A stretch of DNA of 18,424 bases from Methanobacteriota archaeon (GTDB lineage: Archaea; Methanobacteriota; Methanobacteria; Methanobacteriales; Methanobacteriaceae): assembly GCA_023440975.1 (NCBI GenBank), contig JAEZRD010000072.1, positions 1 to 18,424 of the forward strand, given 5' to 3'. A program made the translations under genes and the position numbers. Below are positions 1 through 7,263 of the stretch, one piece after another (positions within the stretch are counted from its first letter, which is position 1; each line of letters begins with the position of its first letter). The notes beneath the pieces were generated by a model. It saw only the letters and a program-made list of their open reading frames with translations, had not been told where the DNA came from and ran no database searches.

Positions 1-1275
1 CCATACACCTATATCTCCTAAATTAAGAACAAATACGCATATTATCATGAATGTTATAGTTAAAATAATATTTCTGAAAAAATCTAAATATAAACTATAT
101 AATCCTTCACCTACTCCCCGAAACATACTTATTGTTACATAACAGAATGGATATGCCAATAATAATAGACATCCTACATGTAAAAATCTTACAAGTGGTG
201 TTAAGAGTTGACTGGTTGCACTAAAGTCAGTGAAGAATATACCCATTTGTGGAGCAAATACATACAATATTATGGCTAAAATAACACTAATCAACATTGA
301 TAATTTAATACTATAATTATAGGTTTCTTTAAAATCATCAAAGTTTTTAGAACTATAAGCTACACCTCCTACAGTTAATGCAGCAGTAGCTATACCTAAA
401 TCTGGTACAAGAAATATGTTTAAAATTCTCCAACTAACAGTGAAAGCTGCAACGGTACTTATTCCTGAAGAAATAGCTATAAACATTACTGCAATTAAAC
501 CTGTTATTTGTACGATAATTTTGTCTAAACTAGCAGGAACTCCAACATTTAAAATAGTTTTACATAATTCATGATTATATTTGAATTCTTTTAAGTGAAT
601 ATGTAAGTATCTTGTATCATGGTCTAAACAAATCCATGTGTAAACTATAGTTATACCTATAGCTTGACTTAATACTGTAGCTATTGCTGCTCCTTCTAAT
701 CCCAAATTGAATATATAAATAAAAATTGGGTCAAAAATCATGTTTAGTATGAATGTTGTTTCCATTGCTCTTAATGATTTTTTTCCTTCTCCTGCCCCTC
801 GAAGTATTCCTGCACCAATTCCCATAAATATGTATGTGAAACTAAAAACAAATACTAAATAAGCATATTGTGAAGCGTAATTATAAACATCCCCTCCACC
901 TAAAATGAAAATAAGTGGTTTAAAAATTAATATAAGAATTATTGGCAATATTATACTTAATATTAACCCTACAAACATTCCATGCAGTCCAGCATTTTCA
1001 GCTGTTTTTTTATCATTTATTCCAATACATCTAGCTATAATTCCATTTATTCCTATACCCATTCCATTTCCTATTCCTATGAGTATTAGAAGTAATGGTG
1101 TTATATACCCTAAAGCAGCTAAAGGATGTGTACCTAATCCTGCTACCCATCCACTGTCAACGAGATTGTTGAACATCATAAATAATGTTGTTACAATTGC
1201 AGGTATGCTTTGTTTTTTAATGTTTTGGTGAGTTTGACCTGTAAACTTTTTTACTCTAGGAGTTTCATTAACCAT
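1..1275 (-). CDS. MATE-family multidrug/Na+ antiporter (C-terminus cut off by the window edge)
   Basis: Membrane exporter of the MATE family, which expels organic cations and other small molecules using a Na+ or H+ gradient. Reading the minus strand from the ATG at 1275 gives 425 codons without a stop up to base 1. The protein starts MVNETPRVKKFTGQTHQNIK, then alternates hydrophobic segments with short loops. Family signs are NNLVDSGWVAGLGTHPLAALG near residues 32-52, the Gly-rich GIGNGMGIGINGIIARCIG near 81-100, and RGAGEGKKSLRAMETTFILN followed by MIFDPIF near 155-180, which is the typical MATE loop before helix 5. MATE proteins usually have about 450-460 residues, so roughly 30 at the C-terminus are missing. 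The start has no Shine-Dalgarno sequence and its TATA box is only about 30 bp upstream, which suggests a leaderless or nearly leaderless mRNA. The gene is divergent from dcd. The family call is firm; the substrate is unknown. Confidence 0.9.
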   Translation of the reverse strand, partial: MVNETPRVKKFTGQTHQNIKKQSIPAIVTTLFMMFNNLVDSGWVAGLGTHPLAALGYITPLLLILIGIGNGMGIGINGIIARCIGINDKKTAENAGLHGMFVGLILSIILPIILILIFKPLIFILGGGDVYNYASQYAYLVFVFSFTYIFMGIGAGILRGAGEGKKSLRAMETTFILNMIFDPIFIYIFNLGLEGAAIATVLSQAIGITIVYTWICLDHDTRYLHIHLKEFKYNHELCKTILNVGVPASLDKIIVQITGLIAVMFIAISSGISTVAAFTVSWRILNIFLVPDLGIATAALTVGGVAYSSKNFDDFKETYNYSIKLSMLISVILAIILYVFAPQMGIFFTDFSATSQLLTPLVRFLHVGCLLLLAYPFCYVTISMFRGVGEGLYSLYLDFFRNIILTITFMIICVFVLNLGDIGVW

Positions 1276-1300
1276 ATAATTATTAAATTAATTAGAAAAA

Positions 1301-1309
1301 GTATAAATA
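1301..1309 (-). promoter_or_regulatory. TATA box of the MATE gene
   Basis: Reads TATTTATAC on the minus strand. Its centre is about 30 bp before the ATG at 1275, so transcription should begin at about 1279, leaving almost no leader. No ribosome binding site lies between. Confidence 0.5.
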
Positions 1310-1327
1310 ATTTGTTAAGTAACAAAT
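1310..1327. promoter_or_regulatory. 18-bp perfect palindrome, candidate operator of the MATE gene
   Basis: ATTTGTTA-AG-TAACAAAT, two 8-bp arms around a 2-bp centre. It abuts the MATE TATA box on its upstream side, so it covers the place where TFB would contact the BRE. The shape and size fit a dimeric winged-helix or HTH repressor site, for example of MarR type; the regulator is not in the window. The palindrome is seen directly; its role is inferred. Confidence 0.5.
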
Positions 1328-1450
1328 CGTTTAATAAGAATTAAAGATGTTTAAAATTTATTAATAAAATTTTTATATTATGAAACTAATTTAAAATTTT
1401 TTAAAGAAAATCCCTATAAAACAATACCCCCCAAAAATAATCTATATTAT

Positions 1451-1460
1451 TATATATAAA
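1451..1460 (+). promoter_or_regulatory. TATA box of dcd
   Basis: TATATATAAA, about 60 bp before the dcd start. Transcription would start near 1480 with a leader of about 35 nt. An AGGA at 1503-1506 serves as the ribosome binding site. Confidence 0.45.
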
Positions 1461-1516
1461 AAAATACAAAAATCAAACCATTAATAAATAAATTATTTTA
1501 ATAGGAATTAATATTT

Positions 1517-2104
1517 ATGGCCATATTAAGTGATAAAGATATTAAAAAATTGTTGGATGAAGGACATATAAGTATTGATCCTTTAGACGATTATGAAAAG
1601 CAAATACAACCTTCTTCTGTGGACCTACGTATAGGTGATGAGTTTAAAGTATTCCGTGTAATACGAACACCATATATAGACCCAAAAGATGATGAAGAAG
1701 TAGCTAGTTACATGGAATCATTTAAAGTTCCAGACGGTGAAGCATTCATTATACATCCTAATGAATTTGCACTTGCAACAACCAAAGAATGTGTTAAATT
1801 ACCAGATGACATTGTAGCACGTGTAGAAGGTCGTTCAAGTATGGGAAGATTAGGAGTAACAATGCATGTAACCGCAGGATACATCGACCCAGGATTCGAA
1901 GGTAAAATAACCTTAGAAATAAGTAACATTGGCGCAATGCCAGTAGCATTATACCCAGGTCAAAGAGTATGTCAAGTAGTATTCGAAACCATGACTAGTC
2001 CCTCAGAAATTCCTTATGGCCACCCTAGCAGAAATAGTAAATATATGGGTCAAGAACGCCCAGAAAGTAGTAGAATAAAAATGGATTATGAATTAAAAAA
2101 ATAA
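1517..2104 (+). CDS. dcd: dCTP deaminase, possibly bifunctional dCTP deaminase/dUTPase
   Basis: Cytosolic enzyme of pyrimidine deoxynucleotide synthesis that deaminates dCTP to dUTP; the bifunctional form goes on to dUMP, the dTMP precursor. The 195 residues have the family's usual length. Visible motifs: PSSVDLRIG (32-40), the substrate-binding EGRSSMGRLG (104-113), and AGYIDPGFEGKITLEISN (120-137) with the catalytic glutamate at about E134. The C-terminal half, with SPSEIPYG and SKYMGQ followed by a P-x-S-S-R end (161-186), resembles from memory the bifunctional enzyme of Mycobacterium more than the E. coli deaminase, so dUMP may be the real product; sequence alone does not settle it. AGGA at 1503-1506 supports the start. 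The gene is followed by an oligo-T stretch and the separate glyS promoter, so it is probably transcribed alone. Confidence 0.93.
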   Translation: MAILSDKDIKKLLDEGHISIDPLDDYEKQIQPSSVDLRIGDEFKVFRVIRTPYIDPKDDEEVASYMESFKVPDGEAFIIHPNEFALATTKECVKLPDDIVARVEGRSSMGRLGVTMHVTAGYIDPGFEGKITLEISNIGAMPVALYPGQRVCQVVFETMTSPSEIPYGHPSRNSKYMGQERPESSRIKMDYELKK

Positions 2105-2116
2105 TTCAATTAATCC

Positions 2117-2126
2117 TTTATAAATA
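2117..2126 (+). promoter_or_regulatory. TATA box of glyS
   Basis: TTTATAAATA between dcd and glyS. It predicts a transcription start near 2148 and shows that glyS need not depend on read-through from dcd. Confidence 0.5.
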
Positions 2127-2130
2127 ACTA

Positions 2131-2138
2131 TTTTTTTT
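2131..2138 (+). terminator. Oligo-T terminator of dcd
   Basis: A run of eight T, 26 bp after the dcd stop codon and without a hairpin, as is usual for archaeal termination. It lies between the glyS TATA box and the expected glyS transcription start. Confidence 0.45.
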
Positions 2139-2195
2139 AAATCTTACAAACTAAATAATTAATTTTATATCAAAACTATGGAGAGTATTATATTT

Positions 2196-3908
2196 ATGAA
2201 TCATGAAAAAATGATGAACATTGGAGCAAAAAGAGGATTTTTATGGCCTTCATTTGAAATCTACTCAGGAGTAAGTGGATTTACAGATTACGGACCATTA
2301 GGTGCAACACTAAAAAACAACATCATGCAAAAATGGAGAAAACAATACACCGCAGGAGAAGGATTCTACGAAATAGAATCACCAACAGTAATGCCAAAAG
2401 AAGTCCTAAAAGCATCAGGACACGTTGACAACTTCACAGACCCAATGACAAAATGTGAAAAATGTGGAGAAGTATTCCGTGCAGATCACATCATAGAAGA
2501 AGTAACTGGACAAGATGTAGAAAGCTTACCTAATGAAGAAATGGATCAAATAGTAATTAAAAATAACATTAAATGCCCAACATGTGGTGGAGATTTAGCT
2601 AAAATATGGAACTACAATTTAATGTTTAAAACCCAAATAGGTGCAAAAGGAACCAAACCTGGATACATGAGACCAGAAACCGCACAAGGAATATTCATAT
2701 TATTCAAAAGACTAAGCAGATTCTACCGTAACAAATTACCATTCGGAGTAGTTCAACTAGGAAAAGCATACCGTAACGAAATCAGCCCACGTCAAGGAGT
2801 AATAAGATTACGAGAATTCACACAAGCAGAATGTGAAATCTTCCTAGATCCTGAAAATAAAACTAACCCTAAATTTAAAAACATAACAGATGAAGTCTTA
2901 GACTTATGCTCACAAGATGTGCAAATCAATGAAAAAGAAGAATTACATATAACAGCACAAGAAGCAATAGACACTGGAATTATAAGTAGTGAAATGCTCA
3001 CATACCAATTATATCTTGCAAGAAAATTCTTAAACGAACTCGGAATACCAAATGAAATGTTAAGATTCCGTCAACATTTACCTGGAGAAATGGCACATTA
3101 TGCACTTGATTGTTGGGATGTAGAATGTTTAACTGACCAATATGGATGGGTCGAAATAATCGGAATAGCAGATCGTGGAAATTACGATTTAACACAACAT
3201 GGAAAAGAAAGTAATGAAGAATTAAGTATCTACATACCTTACGATGAACCAAAAACCATTACAAAAAATACTGTAAAACCTAACCTTAAAGTATTTGGAC
3301 CAACATTTAAAGGAGATGCACCTAAAATAATGGGATGGTTAAAAAATTGTGATGCAAATGAATTAAAAGAAAAAATAGATGCTGATGGAAAATACACATT
3401 AGAATTAGACAACACTTACGAATTAACAAGCGAACACTTACTATTTGAGGAAACCACAGAAGAAGTTAAAGGAGAAAAACTCATACCTCATGTAATAGAA
3501 CCTTCCTTCGGTATAGACAGAATATTATACTGTGTACTTTTACACTCATTCCACAGTGCAAATAAAGAAGATGAAGAAGATAAAGATTACTTCAAATTCC
3601 AAAACGAAATTGCACCAATACAAGTAAGTGTACTTCCACTAGTAAACAAAAAAGGATTAGATATCATAGCCTCAGAAATACAAGAAAACCTCAGAAACAA
3701 TGGTTTCACTGTTGATTATGACGGATCAGGAAGTATTGGAAGAAGATATGCACGTGCTGATGAAATAGGTATTCCAGTTGCAATAACTGTAGATTTTGAT
3801 ACAAAAGAAGATAATACTGTAACTGTACGTAACCGTGATACTGAAGAACAAGAACGTGTACCAATTACTGAACTAAGTAAAGTAATTAAAAGTATAATAA
3901 AAAATTAA
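2196..3908 (+). CDS. glyS: Glycyl-tRNA synthetase, archaeal/eukaryotic type
   Basis: Class II aminoacyl-tRNA synthetase that charges tRNA(Gly) with glycine in the cytosol; this type is a homodimer. Numbered from an upstream ATG at 2178 (576 codons): KRGFLWPSFEIYSG and the motif 1 region GFTDYGPLGA (18-43), a zinc-binding pair C93xxC96 and C133xxC136, motif 2 from AYRNEISPRQG to LREFTQAECEIF (198-222), motif 3 PSFGIDRI (442-449), and an HGTP-type anticodon-binding domain from APIQVSVLPL (479) to the end. I prefer the ATG at 2196 (570 residues): GGAG at 2180-2183 sits ahead of it, whereas nothing like a ribosome binding site precedes 2178, and the shorter N-terminus brings the KRGF motif to the usual distance. 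The first part is rich in C-ending codons (AAC, TTC, TAC), as expected for high expression. Confidence 0.95.
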   Translation: MNHEKMMNIGAKRGFLWPSFEIYSGVSGFTDYGPLGATLKNNIMQKWRKQYTAGEGFYEIESPTVMPKEVLKASGHVDNFTDPMTKCEKCGEVFRADHIIEEVTGQDVESLPNEEMDQIVIKNNIKCPTCGGDLAKIWNYNLMFKTQIGAKGTKPGYMRPETAQGIFILFKRLSRFYRNKLPFGVVQLGKAYRNEISPRQGVIRLREFTQAECEIFLDPENKTNPKFKNITDEVLDLCSQDVQINEKEELHITAQEAIDTGIISSEMLTYQLYLARKFLNELGIPNEMLRFRQHLPGEMAHYALDCWDVECLTDQYGWVEIIGIADRGNYDLTQHGKESNEELSIYIPYDEPKTITKNTVKPNLKVFGPTFKGDAPKIMGWLKNCDANELKEKIDADGKYTLELDNTYELTSEHLLFEETTEEVKGEKLIPHVIEPSFGIDRILYCVLLHSFHSANKEDEEDKDYFKFQNEIAPIQVSVLPLVNKKGLDIIASEIQENLRNNGFTVDYDGSGSIGRRYARADEIGIPVAITVDFDTKEDNTVTVRNRDTEEQERVPITELSKVIKSIIKN

Positions 3909-3937
3909 AAAAAAATAATTTTAGTTATCTAGTTTTT
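3907..3937. terminator. Oligo-T signals between convergent glyS and the FmdE-like gene
   Basis: A run of nine A at 3907-3915, which is T9 on the minus strand, lies 21 bp after the stop of the FmdE-like gene and should end its transcript. On the plus strand a T5 run at 3933-3937 may serve glyS. No hairpin is evident. Confidence 0.4.
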
Positions 3938-4533
3938 CATTTATTAAAACAAGAAAGACAGATAACTTTACCATCTTTTTCTTTAACTCTATGTTCAGAT
4001 ACTAATTCTCCACATTCACTACATTTTACACTATTATATAATTTAGCTTCCTCAGGTAACTCTATTTCTGCATTAGATATTGTGAATAATTCCTCAGCAG
4101 GAATAGTTAATATTTTTTCAATTAATTCTTTTTTATGAATTTCAAAACTTTTTTTATCTTCATCAGTTGCTAATCCTTTATTCATTTTATCTTTAATATT
4201 AGAAAATTCTGGAACTAATTCATTTAAATTAGCTTTTGCATATATTCTTATATTTTCTCCATTATTTCTGTTAAAAAATGTGTATACATGTTTCCCATAA
4301 TCTTTAAAGATTAAATTACCTTTACCAAAAGTACAACCTGTAACTACTTGTACTGCGTCTACTGCACAACTATCATTTTCAACAATAGCTATTAATTCTT
4401 CATCTTCAGCTTTAGAAGCATTAAATTTATCCATTGCTACTTCTGCTACTCTGTATCCTAATGCAGATCCTGGACATGCATGTCCGTGGAATTTTGTTAC
4501 TTCAGAAAAAGGAACTATTTGACTTTCATTCAT
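3937..4533 (-). CDS. FmdE-family protein with C-terminal zinc ribbon
   Basis: Member of the FmdE family (formylmethanofuran dehydrogenase subunit E and relatives), proteins found with tungsten/molybdenum formylmethanofuran dehydrogenase or standing alone. The 198 residues begin with the family signature FHGHACPGSALGYR (15-28), with H16, H18 and C20, followed by VENDSCAVDAVQ and TGCTFGKGNL (51-74), with C56 and C67 as likely metal ligands. A helical linker (about 105-160) leads to a zinc ribbon with C171xxC174 and C192xxC195. GAGG (complement of 4541-4544) precedes the ATG by 7 bp. The gene stands alone, not in an fwd/fmd operon, so a direct role as a dehydrogenase subunit is not shown; it may be a metal- or cofactor-related accessory protein. 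The family call is sure; the function is open. Confidence 0.85.
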   Translation of the reverse strand: MNESQIVPFSEVTKFHGHACPGSALGYRVAEVAMDKFNASKAEDEELIAIVENDSCAVDAVQVVTGCTFGKGNLIFKDYGKHVYTFFNRNNGENIRIYAKANLNELVPEFSNIKDKMNKGLATDEDKKSFEIHKKELIEKILTIPAEELFTISNAEIELPEEAKLYNSVKCSECGELVSEHRVKEKDGKVICLSCFNK

Positions 4534-4601
4534 AATTTAACCTCGATTTTTAAAAAATTTATTAAATTGTATATCTATATTAATAAACTATTAATACATA
4601 C

Positions 4602-4609
4602 TTATAAAT
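4602..4609 (-). promoter_or_regulatory. TATA box of the FmdE-like gene
   Basis: ATTTATAA on the minus strand, about 70 bp before the start codon; the predicted transcription start is near 4580, giving a leader of about 45 nt that includes the GAGG site. Confidence 0.45.
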
Positions 4610-4676
4610 TTTTAACCATAATTAAATGTGATAAAATCCAATAAATATTAAAATTTATTAAAAAAACATAATAAGA

Positions 4677-4684
4677 TTTATAAA
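4677..4684 (+). promoter_or_regulatory. TATA box of the TatD-like gene
   Basis: TTTATAAA, predicting transcription from about 4706 and a leader of roughly 27 nt to the ATG at 4733. Confidence 0.5.
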
Positions 4685-4732
4685 AAAGTAAATACAATAT
4701 TCAATTAATAAGTAAAAGAAGTGAAAATAATT

Positions 4733-5491
4733 ATGATGATAGATACACATACTCATGCAGATTCAAGAAGTAGTGAAGATTTTGATTTAATGTACACCAG
4801 TGGAATAGACACAGCCATTACATGCTCTTTCTACCCATACAAACTTAGAAATCAAACTTGCTTAATAAACCATTTTGATCGTATACTTGAATATGATACT
4901 AAACGTGCTGCAGAATATGGATTAAAATTAGAAGTAGCACTTGGTTTACATCCTGCAAATGTAAGTGAAAATAATGATGAAATCTATGAAGAAATCATTA
5001 AACTTATAGATGAAAATAAAATAGTTGCTATAGGCGAAATAGGATTAGATGACAACACTCCTAATGAACAAAAAGCCTTTAAAAAACAATTAGAAATAGC
5101 AGAAGAAACAAAAAGCAAAGTAATTGTTCACACCCCCCGTAAAAACAAAAAAGAGGTTCTTGTAGATATTAAAAATATTATTGATGAAACAATTGACCCC
5201 AAATTAGTAGTAATCGACCATATTAACCCAAAAGTTGTGGATGATGTGATAGATGGAGAATATACTCTTGGTTTAACTGTACAACCTCAAAAAATGGAAG
5301 TAACCGAAGCAGTGAAAATTTTAGATGAACATGGCTTTGAAAAGTTCTTATTAAATAGTGATATAAGCAATAAACCATCTGACCCCATAAGTGTTCCTAA
5401 AACTGTCCGTACACTTGAAAAATTAGGTTATGAAAAAAAAGATGTAAAAAAAGTTGCATATAAAAATGCTCAAAAATTCTTTAAAATTTAA
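4733..5491 (+). CDS. TatD-related metal-dependent hydrolase, archaeal type
   Basis: TIM-barrel hydrolase of the amidohydrolase/TatD group, related to TatD DNases but in the separate archaeal branch. Numbering from a possible GTG at 4721 (256 codons): the HxH metal site H10xH12 (MIDTHTHADSR), ALGLHP (73-78), the bridging glutamate in GEIGLD (E106), VIVHTPR (H137), VIDHINP (H167) and the final aspartate in LLNSDIS (D214), which is a complete binuclear metal site. I start at ATG 4733 (252 residues): the bases GAAGTGA at 4718-4724 look like its ribosome binding site, which makes the GTG at 4721 part of that site rather than a start. ATG 4736 is equally possible. The gene stands alone between its own promoter and a hairpin terminator. 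Substrate unknown; nuclease activity is an inference from the family. Confidence 0.85.
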   Translation: MMIDTHTHADSRSSEDFDLMYTSGIDTAITCSFYPYKLRNQTCLINHFDRILEYDTKRAAEYGLKLEVALGLHPANVSENNDEIYEEIIKLIDENKIVAIGEIGLDDNTPNEQKAFKKQLEIAEETKSKVIVHTPRKNKKEVLVDIKNIIDETIDPKLVVIDHINPKVVDDVIDGEYTLGLTVQPQKMEVTEAVKILDEHGFEKFLLNSDISNKPSDPISVPKTVRTLEKLGYEKKDVKKVAYKNAQKFFKI

Positions 5492-5506
5492 AATATAATA
5501 ATATAA

Positions 5507-5549
5507 GTAGTATTTTTTAAAAATACTACAAAAAAATAAATTTTTTTTT
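5507..5549. terminator. Bidirectional hairpin terminator between the TatD-like gene and sepF
   Basis: Perfect inverted repeat GTAGTATTTTT (5507-5517), one base, then AAAAATACTAC (5519-5529). On the plus strand it is followed by A7 and then T9 at 5541-5549. On the minus strand A7 at 5530-5536 supplies a U run just ahead of the stem. The T9 run overlaps the sepF stop codon. The symmetric layout suits termination from both sides. Confidence 0.6.
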
Positions 5550-5940
5550 ATTGTTTTTTAATAAGTTGAATTTTAGGTGGTGAGAGAATAATTAAATTCT
5601 TACCTGGTTCTTGTGCAAGAAGGATTGCTTCACAATCATATTCTTCACGGAGTAATTTAATTTTTCTAGTCGCACTTTTAAATTCTATAGGTCCTCTTCT
5701 TTGTAAGAAACCTAAATCTACAATGACGGGATTATTTTCTTGAACAATTTGATCAAAAATATAATCCATATCTTCAAGAGTTCTTGGACGTATTAATATT
5801 ATTTCATAAAATGGTTGTTCTGGAGTTATAGTATAGGTTTCATCAAGAAATTCATCAGCAAAATCAGATATTGCGGCATCTCTTTGAACAGAACTTTCTT
5901 CAAATCCAAGACTTCTTTTAAGAGTATCTACAAAAGACAT
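5548..5940 (-). CDS. sepF: Cell division protein SepF, archaeal
   Basis: SepF anchors FtsZ to the membrane in FtsZ-based division; in archaea that lack FtsA it is the main known anchor. The 130 residues start with a short amphipathic helix, MSFVDTLKRSLGF, that fits the membrane-targeting sequence, then an acidic linker (about 14-40), then the SepF core: FYEIILIRPRTLEDMDYIFD (44-63), NNPVIVDLGFL (69-79), a helix FKSATRKIKLLREEYDCEAI and a closing strand NLIILSPPKIQL (115-126). It follows the DUF1611 gene by 8 bp, and its ribosome binding site (AAGGATTG on the minus strand) overlaps that gene's stop codon, so the two are co-transcribed and probably translationally coupled. No ftsZ is in the window. 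Confidence 0.88.
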   Translation of the reverse strand: MSFVDTLKRSLGFEESSVQRDAAISDFADEFLDETYTITPEQPFYEIILIRPRTLEDMDYIFDQIVQENNPVIVDLGFLQRRGPIEFKSATRKIKLLREEYDCEAILLAQEPGKNLIILSPPKIQLIKKQ

Positions 5941-5948
5941 TTCAATCC

Positions 5949-6998
5949 TTATTCCTTCTTAAAATAATTTAAGATTGCATCTAATAATTTATCTGGGTCT
6001 TTACGTACATCTGCTGTTGGTAGACCGAATTCATCCTCATAATCTTGAGGTGTTTTATCAGGTTCATTACGTAAATTAATACTAATTCCAACAACTTTTG
6101 TTGGTTCTACTGCTTCAATAGCTTTGATTTCTTCTTTTATACCTCTAGGTTCTCTGAATGGATGGTTTGGTCTGTGACCTACGATTACTGCATCAGGATG
6201 AGCTCCTATTAATATTGCAGCAGATAAACCTCTTGGGTGAGGGTTTCCATCTTCAGTTAAACTTGATTGACCTTCAATAAATATAATATCTGGGTGTTTA
6301 GTTTCCTCTAAATATTTAATTGAACCTAAAATAGCAGATGGAATATCCATTGCACTTAAACTTCCTGCTCTGAAATTAAAATCTGTAGGTTGTTCAAGTC
6401 CCATCTCATCTGTAGATATAATACCTGAAACCATTCCACGTTTAGTTGCTGCTATACCTAAGTTTCTTGTAGTAGTTCTTTTACCACATTCTTGAGAGGA
6501 ACCTCCACAAAAGACTATTTTAGCCTTTGGAGTGTAAGAAATTTTAGGTAAAATTTCAGTACTTTTTTCTGGTGCAATACCAAAAATATTATCAATTACA
6601 TCTAATCTAGGACCTATTTCTTTTATTGTTACTCCATTTTGGTTAGCAAATTTTGCTAAAGATAAATTATCTTGGATAGATAAAGATCTAAATGAGCACA
6701 CAACATTTTTCCCAGCATCTATTGCTTGTACAGCATATTTTAATGCTGCACCCTCAGCACCTATTGGTAACATTATAACTATACTTTTAGCTTCCGGTTC
6801 TTTTTCCATTAAATCTAATAAACTTGATGCAACTTCAAAACCCATGAAAGGTTTTCCTTGTTTTTCAGGTGCATCATCAACATACCCTACAGTTTCAATA
6901 CCTTCTAAATTGGAGAATTTTTCTCCTCCTCCACCGCATCCTATAACGATATAAGGATTTAAATTTTGAAGCTCTTCAACTGATGATACAGAATACAA
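5949..6998 (-). CDS. DUF1611 P-loop protein, upstream partner of sepF
   Basis: Two-domain protein of the DUF1611 family, sometimes annotated as a putative NAD-dependent epimerase; some bacterial members (DgcN) act in D-glutamate catabolism. The N-terminal part is Rossmann-like (YIVIGCGGGGEKF 16-28; ETVGYVDDAPEKQGKPFMG 35-53). The C-terminal part carries a nucleotide-binding loop CGGSSQECGKRTTT (164-177), of the GX5GK form seen in dethiobiotin synthetase-like folds, followed by STDEMGLEQPTDF, IIFIEGQSSLTEDGNPHPRG (238-257) and GHRPNHPFREPRG (274-286), all typical of the family. The start is TTG at 6998: the bases before it read AAGGAGTGATT on the minus strand (7001-7011), a nearly ideal ribosome binding site, and no ATG fits nearby. 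The true function in methanogens is unknown. A link to division is suggested only by the operon with sepF. Confidence 0.78.
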   Translation of the reverse strand: MYSVSSVEELQNLNPYIVIGCGGGGEKFSNLEGIETVGYVDDAPEKQGKPFMGFEVASSLLDLMEKEPEAKSIVIMLPIGAEGAALKYAVQAIDAGKNVVCSFRSLSIQDNLSLAKFANQNGVTIKEIGPRLDVIDNIFGIAPEKSTEILPKISYTPKAKIVFCGGSSQECGKRTTTRNLGIAATKRGMVSGIISTDEMGLEQPTDFNFRAGSLSAMDIPSAILGSIKYLEETKHPDIIFIEGQSSLTEDGNPHPRGLSAAILIGAHPDAVIVGHRPNHPFREPRGIKEEIKAIEAVEPTKVVGISINLRNEPDKTPQDYEDEFGLPTADVRKDPDKLLDAILNYFKKE

Positions 6999-7000
6999 AT

Positions 7001-7011
7001 AATCACTCCTT
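7001..7011 (-). promoter_or_regulatory. Strong ribosome binding site fixing the TTG start
   Basis: AAGGAGTGATT on the minus strand, differing from the full AGGAGGTGATT complement of the 16S rRNA tail by one missing G. It ends 2 bases before the TTG codon at 6998, so the GGAG core is 7 bases from it. Confidence 0.7.
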
Positions 7012-7077
7012 ACTTCAAATTGATAAAACGAATCATATTTAATTGTAAATATTAATTAGTAGAACATGAGCCTTTGA

Positions 7078-7085
7078 TTATAAAT
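7078..7085 (-). promoter_or_regulatory. TATA box of the DUF1611-sepF operon
   Basis: ATTTATAA on the minus strand. The predicted start of transcription is near 7056, giving a leader of about 57 nt. The rest of this 250-bp divergent gap is plain AT-rich sequence. Confidence 0.4.
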
Positions 7086-7219
7086 TTTCATTAACTCATA
7101 TTAAATATAATTTATAGTTTTTATATAATATAAATGTATTTTTTAAAATAAAAAATCAATTAATAATTAAAATAGTGATTAAATATTTAATTATAAAAGT
7201 CTAAATTTAAATTAACTAA

Positions 7220-7235
7220 TTTATAAATTTATAAA
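7220..7235 (+). promoter_or_regulatory. Double TATA box of the 2PGK-ZPR1 operon
   Basis: Two adjoining TTTATAAA boxes at 7220-7227 and 7228-7235. They predict transcription from about 7249-7258, which is at or after the upstream ATG at 7249 and so supports the ATG at 7264 as the real start. Confidence 0.5.
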
Positions 7236-7263
7236 AAAACAATAATCAATGTGGGGAAAATTT

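Noticed and set aside
905..1231. Plus-strand open frame of 108 codons
   Set aside because: Antisense to the MATE gene; its Pro/Ile-rich product is the mirror of hydrophobic codons on the other strand.
7086..7219. Possible small RNA gene or tRNA in the gap between the DUF1611 and 2PGK genes
   Set aside because: No GC-rich island, cloverleaf or conserved stem is visible; the stretch is uniformly A/T.
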